This document shows positions 9,334 to 17,169 of a stretch of DNA of 63,387 bases, in pieces. The translations under genes were made by a program, and so were the position numbers. Below the pieces are notes generated by a model. The model had not been told where the DNA came from. It saw nothing but the letters and a program-made list of their open reading frames with translations, and made no database searches. This stretch comes from Erythrobacter fulvus (GTDB lineage: Bacteria; Pseudomonadota; Alphaproteobacteria; Sphingomonadales; Sphingomonadaceae): assembly GCF_028595285.1 (NCBI RefSeq), contig NZ_JAQQXQ010000014.1:1-63387 (forward strand), given 5' to 3'. Numbering within the stretch: position 1 is the first letter of the stretch; each line of letters starts with the position of its first letter.

Positions 9334-9532
9334 CGACGCCTGCACGGCGATCGGCAGCGCGCAGCCGCACTTCGCGCGGTGCGACCTGCATCACGAAACC
9401 GGCATCCATCAGCGCCTTTTCGCGCATCAGCCCGTCATAGGCCCGGCGGGCCTTCAGCGCGGTATCCACCAGCGTCAGCAACGCGGCCACGGCAACGGCG
9501 ACAAACAGCAGGTTGATGGCAAGAGCAAGCAT
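9269..9532 (-). CDS. Small single-pass membrane protein with an SOS-type (LexA) promoter
   Basis: 87 aa from ATG 9532, with AAGGA 8 nt upstream. One transmembrane helix at about residues 4-24 (LAINLLFVAVAVAALLTLV) is followed by a basic cytoplasmic tail (ALKARRAYDGLMREKALMD). No known family is recognised. Upstream are three GTTC-N7-GTTC boxes around a TTGACA element reading into this gene, so expression on DNA damage is predicted. The longer frame starting at 9682 would run through these boxes and is less likely. Size and topology recall SOS-induced division inhibitors such as Caulobacter SidA, but there is no visible sequence match. The 3' end overlaps pssA by 65 nt. Confidence 0.6.
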   Translation of the reverse strand: MLALAINLLFVAVAVAALLTLVDTALKARRAYDGLMREKALMDAGFVMQVAPREVRLRAADRRAGVAMLPRRTALLRPQPVLARGAA

Positions 9533-9557
9533 GGCCAGTTCCTTCGCGATTCTGTGT

Positions 9558-9632
9558 TCGGTTTTTGTTCCAACAGCCTTGTTCCCCACCTGTTCCAGAC
9601 TGTCAAGCGCATTTTGTTCTCCACCCGTTCCT
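9558..9632 (-). promoter_or_regulatory. Promoter with three LexA-type boxes (GTTC-N7-GTTC)
   Basis: Perfect GTTC-N7-GTTC motifs, the alphaproteobacterial LexA box, occur at 9558-9572, 9583-9597 and 9618-9632. On the minus strand a perfect TTGACA (9608 to 9603) lies between the second and third boxes, so the second box falls in the -35/-10 spacer. The -10 is weak. This is the classic layout for repression by LexA. The nearest start codon downstream is that of the small membrane protein at 9532. Confidence 0.78.
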
Positions 9633-9862
9633 CCGGTCGGCCTTATGGTGAGCGGACGGACGAAGGCAATTTCGCAGGCCATGCGGATTCAGTGCTGGAT
9701 TTTCGCGGAACCCGCGGCTAAGGGCGCGCTCGCGTCGGGGCGGGCTTTGTCCGGCCGGGCGCATCAACGTCACATGGAAGGCGCACATACCGGTGCCGCA
9801 TGCGGGATCTCCGCAAGCGCGGTTTCCAGCCTTCCAGAGGAACAACCGGAAAGGAAATACCT
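9633..9862. other. Leader region upstream of rpsB
   Basis: About 230 nt between the LexA boxes and rpsB, part of a 330-nt gap without a gene. It must hold the rpsB-tsf promoter and may hold an S2-responsive leader, as in other bacteria. I cannot define a clear -10/-35 pair or a conserved leader fold by eye. AAGGAAA near 9854 is the rpsB ribosome binding site. Confidence 0.4.
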
Positions 9863-10645
9863 ATGGCGGCACCTGTCGTCACGATGCAGCAATTGATCGA
9901 GGCCGGCGCTCACTTCGGCCACCAGACCCACCGCTGGAACCCGCGCATGAAGCCGTACATTTTCGGCGCGCGCAACGGTGTCCACATCATCGACCTGTCG
10001 CAGACCGTGCCGCTGTTCGCGCGCGCGCTTGATTTCGTCGAAGCCACCGTGCGTTCGGGCGGCAAGGTGCTGTTCGTCGGCACCAAGCGTCAGGCGCAGG
10101 AGCCGATCGCTGAAGCCGCGCGCATGTCGGGCCAGCACTTCGTCAACCATCGCTGGCTGGGCGGCATGCTCACCAACTGGAAGACCATCTCGGGTTCGAT
10201 CCGCCGTCTCAAGAGCCTCGAAGAGCAGCTCTCGGGCGACACCAGCGGTCTGACCAAGAAGGAAGTGCTCAACCTCACCCGTGAGCGTGAGAAGCTGGAA
10301 CTGTCGCTCGGCGGCATCCGCGACATGGGCGGCATCCCTGACGTGATGTTCGTGATCGACGCCAACAAGGAAGACCTCGCGATCAAGGAAGCCGCCGTGC
10401 TCGGCATTCCGGTGATCGCGGTGCTCGATACCAATGTCGATCCGTCGAACATCGCTTTCCCGGTTCCGGGCAACGACGACGCGGCCCGCGCCGTGCGTCT
10501 CTACTGCCAGGCCGTCGGTGAAGCCGCGCTGGCCGGCAAGGGCAAGCTTCAGGTCGAAACCGCCGCCGATTTCGGCGCGATGGAAGAGCCTCCGGTCGAG
10601 CCCGTCGTCGAAGAGGCCCCGGCTGCGGAAGACGCCGAAGCCTGA
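9863..10645 (+). CDS. rpsB: 30S ribosomal protein S2
   Basis: 260 aa, full length. Starts [20 protein letters not shown], a strong S2 signature, and contains [10 protein letters not shown] and [11 protein letters not shown]. The C-terminal tail is acidic and proline-rich ([20 protein letters not shown]), as common in alphaproteobacteria. ATG 9863 follows AAGGAAATACCT; the upstream in-frame codons are not S2-like. S2 is assembled late on the small subunit. It heads the rpsB-tsf-pyrH-frr cluster conserved across bacteria. Confidence 0.98.
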   Translation: MAAPVVTMQQLIEAGAHFGHQTHRWNPRMKPYIFGARNGVHIIDLSQTVPLFARALDFVEATVRSGGKVLFVGTKRQAQEPIAEAARMSGQHFVNHRWLGGMLTNWKTISGSIRRLKSLEEQLSGDTSGLTKKEVLNLTREREKLELSLGGIRDMGGIPDVMFVIDANKEDLAIKEAAVLGIPVIAVLDTNVDPSNIAFPVPGNDDAARAVRLYCQAVGEAALAGKGKLQVETAADFGAMEEPPVEPVVEEAPAAEDAEA

Positions 10646-10713
10646 TCTTTCGCGGCTGATCGGCGCGCGTTTTCGCAGCGCGCGTCAATCGCCCGTCACA
10701 ATCCCCATCTAGC

Positions 10714-10743
10714 GCGCCGGGCACTCACACGGGTGCCCGGCGC
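10714..10743 (+). terminator. Perfect 11-bp hairpin between rpsB and tsf (attenuator candidate)
   Basis: GCGCCGGGCAC (10714-10724) pairs fully with GTGCCCGGCGC (10733-10743) across an 8-nt loop. There is no U run after it, so full intrinsic termination is unlikely. It may reduce tsf expression relative to rpsB or protect mRNA ends after processing. Confidence 0.55.
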
Positions 10744-10770
10744 CCACGAACACATAAGAAGGAAATTCTC

Positions 10771-11697
10771 ATGGCCGATTTCTCCGTCGCCGATGTGAAG
10801 AAGCTGCGCGAAATGACCGGCGCAGGCATGATGGACGCCAAGAAGGCGCTGTCGGAAGCCGGCGGCGACATCGAAGCCGCGGTTGACGCGCTGCGCGCCA
10901 AGGGCCTCGCCACCGCCCAGAAGAAGTCCAGCCGCACCGCGGCCGAAGGTCTCGTCGGCGTTGCCGTTACGGGCACCAAGGGCGTGGCTGTCGAGGTCAA
11001 CTCGGAAACCGACTTCGTCGCCAAGAACGACAAGTTCCAGGACTTCGTGCGCAAGACCACCGCGGTCGCGCTCGCACTGGGCACTGACGATGTCGAAGCG
11101 CTCAAGGCGGCTGCCTATCCCGATGGCGGCACCGTTGGCGACAAGCTGACCGACAACGTCGCGACGATCGGCGAAAACCAGCAGATCCGCCGCATCAAGA
11201 CCGTTTCGGTCGGTAGCGGCGCGATCGTGTCCTACATGCACAATGCCGCCGCCGAAGGCCTCGGCAAGATCGGTGTGCTCGTGGCGCTCGAAAGCGACCT
11301 GTCGGCCGACGTGCTCGAACCCTTCGGCAAGCAGATCGCGATGCATATCGCCTCGATGTTCCCGATGGCGCTGTCGGCTGACGGCCTCGATGCCGACGTG
11401 ATCGAGCGCGAGCGCAAGATCGCCCAGGAAAAGGCTGCCGAAAGCGGCAAGCCCGCCGAAGTGCAGGCCAAGATGGTCGATGGCGCGATTGCCAAGTTCG
11501 CCAAGGAAAACGCGCTGCTCAGCCAGATGTTCGTGATGGACAATAAGTCGAGCGTCGAAGCCGTGGTCGCCAAGTTCGCCAAGGACAATGGCGGCTCGGT
11601 CAAGCTGGCCGACTATGCTCGCTTCCAGCTGGGCGAAGGCATCGAGAAGGAAGAGACCGATTTCGCGGCGGAAGTCGCGGCTGCGGTCAAGGGCTAA
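10771..11697 (+). CDS. tsf: Translation elongation factor Ts
   Basis: 308 aa. Recycles EF-Tu by exchanging GDP for GTP. The N-terminal UBA-like domain carries the signature [22 protein letters not shown]. The core contains the TDFV motif region ([14 protein letters not shown]), which contacts EF-Tu. Start ATG 10771 follows AGAAGGAAATTCTC. It lies 125 nt after rpsB, separated by an 11-bp hairpin. Confidence 0.98.
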   Translation: MADFSVADVKKLREMTGAGMMDAKKALSEAGGDIEAAVDALRAKGLATAQKKSSRTAAEGLVGVAVTGTKGVAVEVNSETDFVAKNDKFQDFVRKTTAVALALGTDDVEALKAAAYPDGGTVGDKLTDNVATIGENQQIRRIKTVSVGSGAIVSYMHNAAAEGLGKIGVLVALESDLSADVLEPFGKQIAMHIASMFPMALSADGLDADVIERERKIAQEKAAESGKPAEVQAKMVDGAIAKFAKENALLSQMFVMDNKSSVEAVVAKFAKDNGGSVKLADYARFQLGEGIEKEETDFAAEVAAAVKG

Positions 11698-11854
11698 TCC
11701 GGCCAACCTGACATGCAAACGGCCGTCGCAGCACCACGCTGCGGCGGCCGTTTCCTTGAACGCCGTCGCCGCAGCGTCACCTTACCCTTTGCGCATCGGC
11801 GGATTGCCCGTTAAGTGCGCCGCAGCCAGAGTCCACCCGGAGCATCGCAACCCC

Positions 11855-12574
11855 ATGTCCCTTCCTCCGATCAAGCGCGTCCTGCTGAAGCTTTCGGGCG
11901 AAGTGCTGATGGGGGATCAGCAGTTCGGGATCGATCCGGCCTTCGTCGCCGACCTTGCAGCTGAAGTGAAGGCGGCCAAGGATACCGGTCTTGAAATCTG
12001 CCTCGTAATCGGTGGTGGCAACATCTTCCGCGGTATGGCGGGTGCAGCGCAGGGCATGGACCGCGCGCAGGCCGATTACATGGGCATGCTGGCGACCGTG
12101 ATGAACGCGCTGGCAATGCAGAACGCGCTCGAACAACTTGGCGTGCAGACCCGCGTGCAGAGCGCGATCCAGATGGATCAGGTGTGCGAACCGGTGATCC
12201 GCCGCCGCGCCGAACGCCATCTGGAAAAGGGCCGCGTGGTGATTTTCGCCGCGGGCGTGGGCGCACCCTATTTTACCACCGATAGCGGCGCGGCATTGCG
12301 TGCGGCGGAAATGCGCTGCGACGCGCTGCTGAAAGGCACCAGCGTCGACGGGGTCTATGACAGCGATCCCAAGCGCAACCCGGCCGCGACCCGGTTCGAC
12401 ACCGTCACCTATGACAAGGTGCTGGCCGACAATCTCAAGGTCATGGATGCCTCTGCCGTGGCACTGTGCCGCGACAACAAGATTCCGATCGTGGTCTTCT
12501 CGATCCGCGAGAAGGGCAACCTTGCCCGCGTGCTGTCGGGCAAGGGCGTGCAGACCATCGTTCAAGACAACTGA
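11855..12574 (+). CDS. pyrH: UMP kinase
   Basis: 239 aa, amino-acid kinase fold. Phosphorylates UMP to UDP in pyrimidine nucleotide supply. Conserved segments: [14 protein letters not shown] at the N terminus, [10 protein letters not shown], and [13 protein letters not shown]. The long frame that extends upstream into tsf is not conserved; ATG 11855 begins the [12 protein letters not shown] start usual for the family. frr follows 22 nt later. Confidence 0.97.
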   Translation: MSLPPIKRVLLKLSGEVLMGDQQFGIDPAFVADLAAEVKAAKDTGLEICLVIGGGNIFRGMAGAAQGMDRAQADYMGMLATVMNALAMQNALEQLGVQTRVQSAIQMDQVCEPVIRRRAERHLEKGRVVIFAAGVGAPYFTTDSGAALRAAEMRCDALLKGTSVDGVYDSDPKRNPAATRFDTVTYDKVLADNLKVMDASAVALCRDNKIPIVVFSIREKGNLARVLSGKGVQTIVQDN

Positions 12575-12596
12575 AAGCAAAAGGGAAGCCTGACCC

Positions 12597-13154
12597 ATGC
12601 CGCAATATGACAAGGCCGATATCGAACGCCGGATGAAGGGCGCGGTCGAAGCATTGAAGAGCGACCTGCAGGGCCTGCGCACCGGCCGTGCCAACACCAG
12701 CCTGCTCGATCCCGTGGTGGTCGAGGTCTATGGTTCGATGATGCCGCTCAACCAGGTCGCCACCGTCTCGGCGCCCGAGCCGCGCATGCTGAGCGTGCAG
12801 GTGTGGGACAAGTCGAACCTGACCGCAGTGGAAAAGGGCATTGCCCACGCCAACCTGGGCCTCAATCCGATCATCGACGGCCAAACCCTGCGTCTGCCGA
12901 TCCCCGATCTGACGCAGGAACGCCGCAAGGAGCTGGCCAAGCTGGCCGGCCAGTATGCCGAAAAGGCCAAGATCGCGATCCGCAATGTCCGCCGCGATGC
13001 GATGGAAAGCCTCAAGACCGACGAGAAGAAGAAGGAAATCTCCGAGGACGAGCGCAAGCGTTCGGAGGACGAGGTCCAGAAGCTGACCGATACCTACGTC
13101 AAGGAAACCGACGAGGCGGCAGCCAAGAAGGAACAGGAAATCCTGACGCAGTAA
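12597..13154 (+). CDS. frr: Ribosome recycling factor
   Basis: 185 aa, the usual RRF length. With EF-G it splits the post-termination ribosome. Family features: start [20 protein letters not shown], the [20 protein letters not shown] segment, and a basic helix [21 protein letters not shown]. It closes the translation cluster rpsB-tsf-pyrH-frr; a long hairpin repeat separates it from uppS. Confidence 0.97.
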   Translation: MPQYDKADIERRMKGAVEALKSDLQGLRTGRANTSLLDPVVVEVYGSMMPLNQVATVSAPEPRMLSVQVWDKSNLTAVEKGIAHANLGLNPIIDGQTLRLPIPDLTQERRKELAKLAGQYAEKAKIAIRNVRRDAMESLKTDEKKKEISEDERKRSEDEVQKLTDTYVKETDEAAAKKEQEILTQ

Positions 13155-13176
13155 GGCGGTTGAAGCGCCAACCTGC

Positions 13177-13246
13177 CGTTCGTGTCGAGCGAAGTCGAGA
13201 CACACCGCGGCAGGGAAGGCGTCTCGACTTCGCTCGAGGCGAACGG
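13177..13246. repeat. Imperfect 26-bp inverted repeat (REP-like) between frr and uppS
   Basis: 13177-13202 and 13221-13246 are inverted copies that match at 24 of 26 positions (cores TGTCGAGCGAAGTCGAGAC and GTCTCGACTTCGCTCGA). The resulting hairpin has an 18-nt loop. Similar repeats are scattered through sphingomonad genomes as far as I recall. It probably stabilises or terminates the frr transcript. Confidence 0.75.
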
Positions 13247-13263
13247 ATCTTTAGGGGTTAGGG

Positions 13264-13941
13264 TTGGACCAGTCGCGCGCCAGACATGTCGCCATCATCA
13301 TGGATGGCAATGGCCGCTGGGCCAAGAAACGGGGCCTGCCGCGCGCAGTTGGCCACCAGCGCGGGGTCGAGGCGGTGCGGCGGCTGGTGCGCAGCCTCGA
13401 GCCGACCGGGCTCGAATGCCTCACGCTCTACGCCTTTTCCTCGGAAAACTGGAAGCGCTCGGAGGACGAGGTCGACGATCTGATGAACCTGATGCGCAAG
13501 TTCATCAAATCCGACCTGCCCGAATTCGTCGCCAATAACGTCAAGCTGAAGATCATCGGTGATTGGCAATCGCTCGCGCCCGATATTGTCGCCATGCTGG
13601 AAGATGCGCTGGCGCAGACGGCAAACGGCAGGCAGACGCTCGCCGTGGCGCTCAATTACGGTGGCCAGCACGAAATCGCGCGTGCGGCCGCCAAGGCGGC
13701 GACCCAGGGCGCGGTGACGGTGGACAGCATCGCCGCGCATCTCGACACGGCAGACCTGCCGCCGCTCGATCTGCTGATCCGCACCAGCGGCGAAATCCGG
13801 CTGTCCAATTTCCTGCTGTGGCAATCGGCTTATGCCGAAATGCTCTTCGTGGACACGCTGTGGCCCGATTTCACGCCTGATCACCTGACCGGGGCGCTCG
13901 ATGATTTCGCCCGCCGGGAGCGGCGCTATGGCGGACGCTGA
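13264..13941 (+). CDS. uppS: Undecaprenyl-diphosphate synthase (cis-prenyltransferase)
   Basis: 225 aa. Adds isopentenyl units to farnesyl diphosphate to make the C55 carrier for peptidoglycan. The signature HVAIIMDGNGRWAKKRGLPR with the catalytic Asp is at residues 8-27, and LLIRTSGEIRLSNFLLWQ near the C terminus. An in-frame stop at 13252 forces the TTG start at 13264; the first ATG would cut into the active site. The end overlaps cdsA by 14 nt, so translation is probably coupled. Confidence 0.95.
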   Translation: MDQSRARHVAIIMDGNGRWAKKRGLPRAVGHQRGVEAVRRLVRSLEPTGLECLTLYAFSSENWKRSEDEVDDLMNLMRKFIKSDLPEFVANNVKLKIIGDWQSLAPDIVAMLEDALAQTANGRQTLAVALNYGGQHEIARAAAKAATQGAVTVDSIAAHLDTADLPPLDLLIRTSGEIRLSNFLLWQSAYAEMLFVDTLWPDFTPDHLTGALDDFARRERRYGGR

Positions 13942-14683
13942 GATGACTTCGGGGAAGGTGTCCGATCTGCCGGTGCGGCTCGGTTCGGCGGTGGTGATGC
14001 TGGTCGTCTCGGGCGGGGCGCTGTGGCTGGGCGGCTGGGTATGGACCGGCTTCGTGCTGCTGCTGGCGCTGGGCGTGCTGTGGGAATGGAACCGGCTGGT
14101 GGGCCGCTTCAACGTGTCCGGTCTTGCCGAGACGGTGTGGTTCTTTGCCGGCGTGGTCTATATCGGCGGTGCGGCGCTGGCGATGATGGCATTGCGCAAC
14201 GGTCCGCAGTTCATCCCCGTGGACGGCCAGAGCATGGGCTATGCCCCGCTGGAGGTGCTGCTGGGCTATATCGTGCCGATTATCGCTGTCGATGCAGGCG
14301 CCTATTTTTCCGGTCGCGCCATTGGTGGTCCCAAGATCGCGCCGAAAATCAGCCCGTCGAAGACATGGGCCGGGCTGGGTGGCGGCGCATTGGCAGCGGG
14401 GCTGGTGGGGGTCGGCAACGAGCTTGCGGATTTCGGCCCTGCGGCAGGTTCGCCCGGTTATGACATGGCCAGTATCGCGCTTGCACTGCTGGCGGGCGGC
14501 CTGATTGCCGTGGTGGCGCAGAGCGGCGATTTCTTCGAAAGCTGGATGAAACGGCGCGCTGACGTGAAGGATTCGAGCCATCTCATTCCGGGACATGGCG
14601 GTTTGTTCGACCGGCTCGACGGTTTCCTTGCGGTGTTCTTCATGCTGTTTGTGATTGCCTTGGGCCTGCGTTTGCTGGGATGA
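13928..14683 (+). CDS. cdsA: Phosphatidate cytidylyltransferase
   Basis: 251 aa polytopic membrane enzyme that makes CDP-diacylglycerol, the precursor used by PssA and PgsA encoded elsewhere in this window. The CDS family signature is intact near the C terminus: MKRRADVKDSSHLIPGHGG followed by LFDRLD. About seven hydrophobic segments precede it. ATG 13928 has GGAG upstream; ATG 13943 is possible. Same order (uppS-cdsA-dxr-rseP) as in most proteobacteria. Confidence 0.95.
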   Translation: MADAEMTSGKVSDLPVRLGSAVVMLVVSGGALWLGGWVWTGFVLLLALGVLWEWNRLVGRFNVSGLAETVWFFAGVVYIGGAALAMMALRNGPQFIPVDGQSMGYAPLEVLLGYIVPIIAVDAGAYFSGRAIGGPKIAPKISPSKTWAGLGGGALAAGLVGVGNELADFGPAAGSPGYDMASIALALLAGGLIAVVAQSGDFFESWMKRRADVKDSSHLIPGHGGLFDRLDGFLAVFFMLFVIALGLRLLG

Positions 14684-14690
14684 TGGGGCA

Positions 14691-15854
14691 ATGACGCGTT
14701 CGCTTACTCTGCTTGGCGCCACCGGATCGATCGGCGCATCGACGCTAGATCTCGTCCGCCGCAACCCTGACCAGTGGCAGGTGGAGGCGCTGACCGCGAA
14801 TGGCAGCGTGGCCGAACTCGCCGCGCTCGCGCGCGAATTCGGCGCGAAGCTGGCGGTGGTGGGGGACGAGGCGTGCCTGCCCGAACTGCGCGCGGCGCTG
14901 GCGGGCAGCGGGATTGCGGCTGCGGGCGGGCGTCAGGCACTGTGCGAGGCCGCCTCACGTCCGGTAGACATGACGGTGGCGGCAATTGTCGGCTGCGCGG
15001 GGCTGGGCCCGGTGATGGCCGCGATCGAGCGCGGCGGTACAGTGGCGCTCGCCAACAAGGAAGCACTGGTGTCCGCGGGCGAGGTGATGATGCAGGCCGT
15101 CGCCCGTCACGGCGCGACGCTGCTGCCGACGGACTCCGAACACAACGCGATCTTCCAGTGTCTTTCGGGCAACCGCCTGTCGGACGTGGCACGCATCACC
15201 TTGACGGCCAGCGGCGGGCCTTTGCGGACATGGAGCGCGGAACGGCTGGCGGCGGCGACTCCGGCCGAAGCGGTCGCGCACCCCAACTGGTCGATGGGCG
15301 CCAAGATCAGCGTCGATTCGGCGACGATGATGAACAAGGGGCTCGAATATATCGAGGCCTACCATTTGTTCCCGGTCGGGCTGGAAAAGCTCGCCATCGT
15401 CGTTCATCCGCAAAGCGTGATCCATTCGATGGTCGAATTCCGCGACCGTTCGACGCTGGCCCAGCTCGGCCCTTCGGACATGCGCGTGCCGATCGCATCG
15501 TGCCTGGCCTGGCCGCAGCGGATGGAAACGCCGCTCGCCCCGCTCGATCTTGCCGCGATCGGGCAGTTGACGTTCGAACAGCCCAACGAAGCGCTGTTCC
15601 CCGCGACCCGCCTTGCGCGCGAGGCGATTGCCGCGGGCGGGGGCGCGCCGGCGATCCTCAACGCCGCTAACGAAATCGCGGTCGCCGCCTTCCTTGCCGG
15701 TCAGATCAGGTTCACCCGCATTGCCGCAGTGGTGGAAGAAACTCTGGCGCGCATGAATGCCGCCGCGCCGCAGACGCTCGAGGACGTCATGGCGCTCGAC
15801 ACTGCCGCGCGCGCCCGCGCAGCCGAAATTCTGGAGACGTCGGCCCTTGTTTGA
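14691..15854 (+). CDS. dxr: 1-deoxy-D-xylulose 5-phosphate reductoisomerase
   Basis: 387 aa. Converts DXP to MEP with NADPH, the committed step of isoprenoid synthesis, which feeds UppS. NADPH-binding LLGATGSIGASTLDLV lies at the N terminus. Metal and substrate motifs are LPTDSEHNAIFQCL and SVDSATMMNKGLEYIEA. ATG 14691 is 7 nt after the cdsA stop. The 3' end overlaps the TTG start of rseP by 8 nt. Confidence 0.97.
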   Translation: MTRSLTLLGATGSIGASTLDLVRRNPDQWQVEALTANGSVAELAALAREFGAKLAVVGDEACLPELRAALAGSGIAAAGGRQALCEAASRPVDMTVAAIVGCAGLGPVMAAIERGGTVALANKEALVSAGEVMMQAVARHGATLLPTDSEHNAIFQCLSGNRLSDVARITLTASGGPLRTWSAERLAAATPAEAVAHPNWSMGAKISVDSATMMNKGLEYIEAYHLFPVGLEKLAIVVHPQSVIHSMVEFRDRSTLAQLGPSDMRVPIASCLAWPQRMETPLAPLDLAAIGQLTFEQPNEALFPATRLAREAIAAGGGAPAILNAANEIAVAAFLAGQIRFTRIAAVVEETLARMNAAAPQTLEDVMALDTAARARAAEILETSALV

Positions 15855-16968
15855 AGCACCCCCGTTCTGGATGTATATCGTTGGCTTCCTGCTGTTGCTG
15901 GGGCCGCTCGTTACGCTGCATGAACTCGGCCACCTGCTGGTGGGCCGCATGTTCGGGGTAAAGGCCGAAGCGTTCTCGGTTGGCTTCGGCAGGGAACTGG
16001 CGGGCTTTACCGACCGGCAGGGCACCCGCTGGAAGCTCTCGGCGCTGCCGCTGGGCGGCTATGTCCAGTTCAAGGGTGATATGAACCCTGCCAGCGTGCC
16101 CGATCCCGACGCGCCGCAGGAAGAGGGCAGTTTCCAGAATGCCGCGCTGTGGAAGCGCGCGCTGATCGTTGCCGCCGGGCCGGTTACCAACCTGCTGGTT
16201 GCGCTGGCGATCTTCTTCGCCTTCAACCTGCAGTACGGCAAGCCGCTGCCGGTGGAGCCGGACGAGGTCGGCATCATCGCGTCCTTCACCGACGAATCGC
16301 CCGCCAAGCAGGCCGGTTTCGCGGTGGGCGACCGGATTATCGCCATCGACGGCGAGGAAACGGCCAGCTGGCGCGACATCCAGCAGACCATCATGCTGCA
16401 CCCCAACCGGCGCTTCGTCATCACCGTGCTGCGCGACAGCCAGCGCATCGATCTGCCGGTCACAGCGGCCGCGAAACAGCTGACCGACAGGTTCGGCAAT
16501 GCCCAGACCGTGGGCCTGATCGGGATAAGGACAAGCGAATTTACAGAACGTTACGAGCCGCTCGGAGTAGGCGAGGCGGCGGTGCGTTCGGTCGATCAGA
16601 GCATCGACATGTTCCGCATGATGATCACCGGGATTGCCCAGATCATCCGCGGCGACCGCGCTTTCAGCGAGCTGGGCGGCCCGCTCAAGATCGCCAAGTT
16701 CTCCGGCGAGCAGATGAGCCTAGGCCTGCCGGAATTCATTACGCTGGCCGCGCTGATCTCGCTTAATTTGGCATTCATCAACTTCTTGCCAATCCCCGCG
16801 CTCGATGGCGGGCACCTGATGTTCTACGCGGCCGAGGCGATCCGTCGCAAGCCGGTGGGGCCGCAGGCGACCGAATGGGCCTATCGCACCGGTATCGCGC
16901 TGGTGCTGGTGCTGATGCTGGTGGTGACGGTGAATGACCTTTTCTCGCTTCCGCTGTTCGGCAGTTGA
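15847..16968 (+). CDS. rseP: Site-2 zinc metalloprotease RseP (S2P, M50)
   Basis: 373 aa. Intramembrane protease that cleaves anti-sigma factors or signal-peptide remnants at the inner membrane. The first helix carries HELGH, the zinc site. A PDZ domain lies at about residues 130-200 (GIIASFTDESPAKQAGF), and NFLPIPALDGGHL is the second catalytic motif. TTG 15847 overlaps the dxr stop and gives the expected short N-terminal lead (FEAPPFWMYIVG); ATG 15871 would trim it by 8 residues. bamA follows. Confidence 0.93.
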   Translation: MFEAPPFWMYIVGFLLLLGPLVTLHELGHLLVGRMFGVKAEAFSVGFGRELAGFTDRQGTRWKLSALPLGGYVQFKGDMNPASVPDPDAPQEEGSFQNAALWKRALIVAAGPVTNLLVALAIFFAFNLQYGKPLPVEPDEVGIIASFTDESPAKQAGFAVGDRIIAIDGEETASWRDIQQTIMLHPNRRFVITVLRDSQRIDLPVTAAAKQLTDRFGNAQTVGLIGIRTSEFTERYEPLGVGEAAVRSVDQSIDMFRMMITGIAQIIRGDRAFSELGGPLKIAKFSGEQMSLGLPEFITLAALISLNLAFINFLPIPALDGGHLMFYAAEAIRRKPVGPQATEWAYRTGIALVLVLMLVVTVNDLFSLPLFGS

Positions 16969-17169
16969 GGCCCGCGGCACGCCGGAAGGCGGTTTGCCGT
17001 GGAAAGCACAAGGCTCGGCGTGCAATGCCCGGCCTCGTGTCTTGATTGCGCAAGGCACATCGGGCAGAGGCTTGGCCGGAACGCGCCGGACTTGCCGCGA
17101 CGGCTGCCGGCACGGGCGCTCCGGACCGCATGGTCGGATGACAGAAGAGTTGGACGGGACTTTAGCTGC

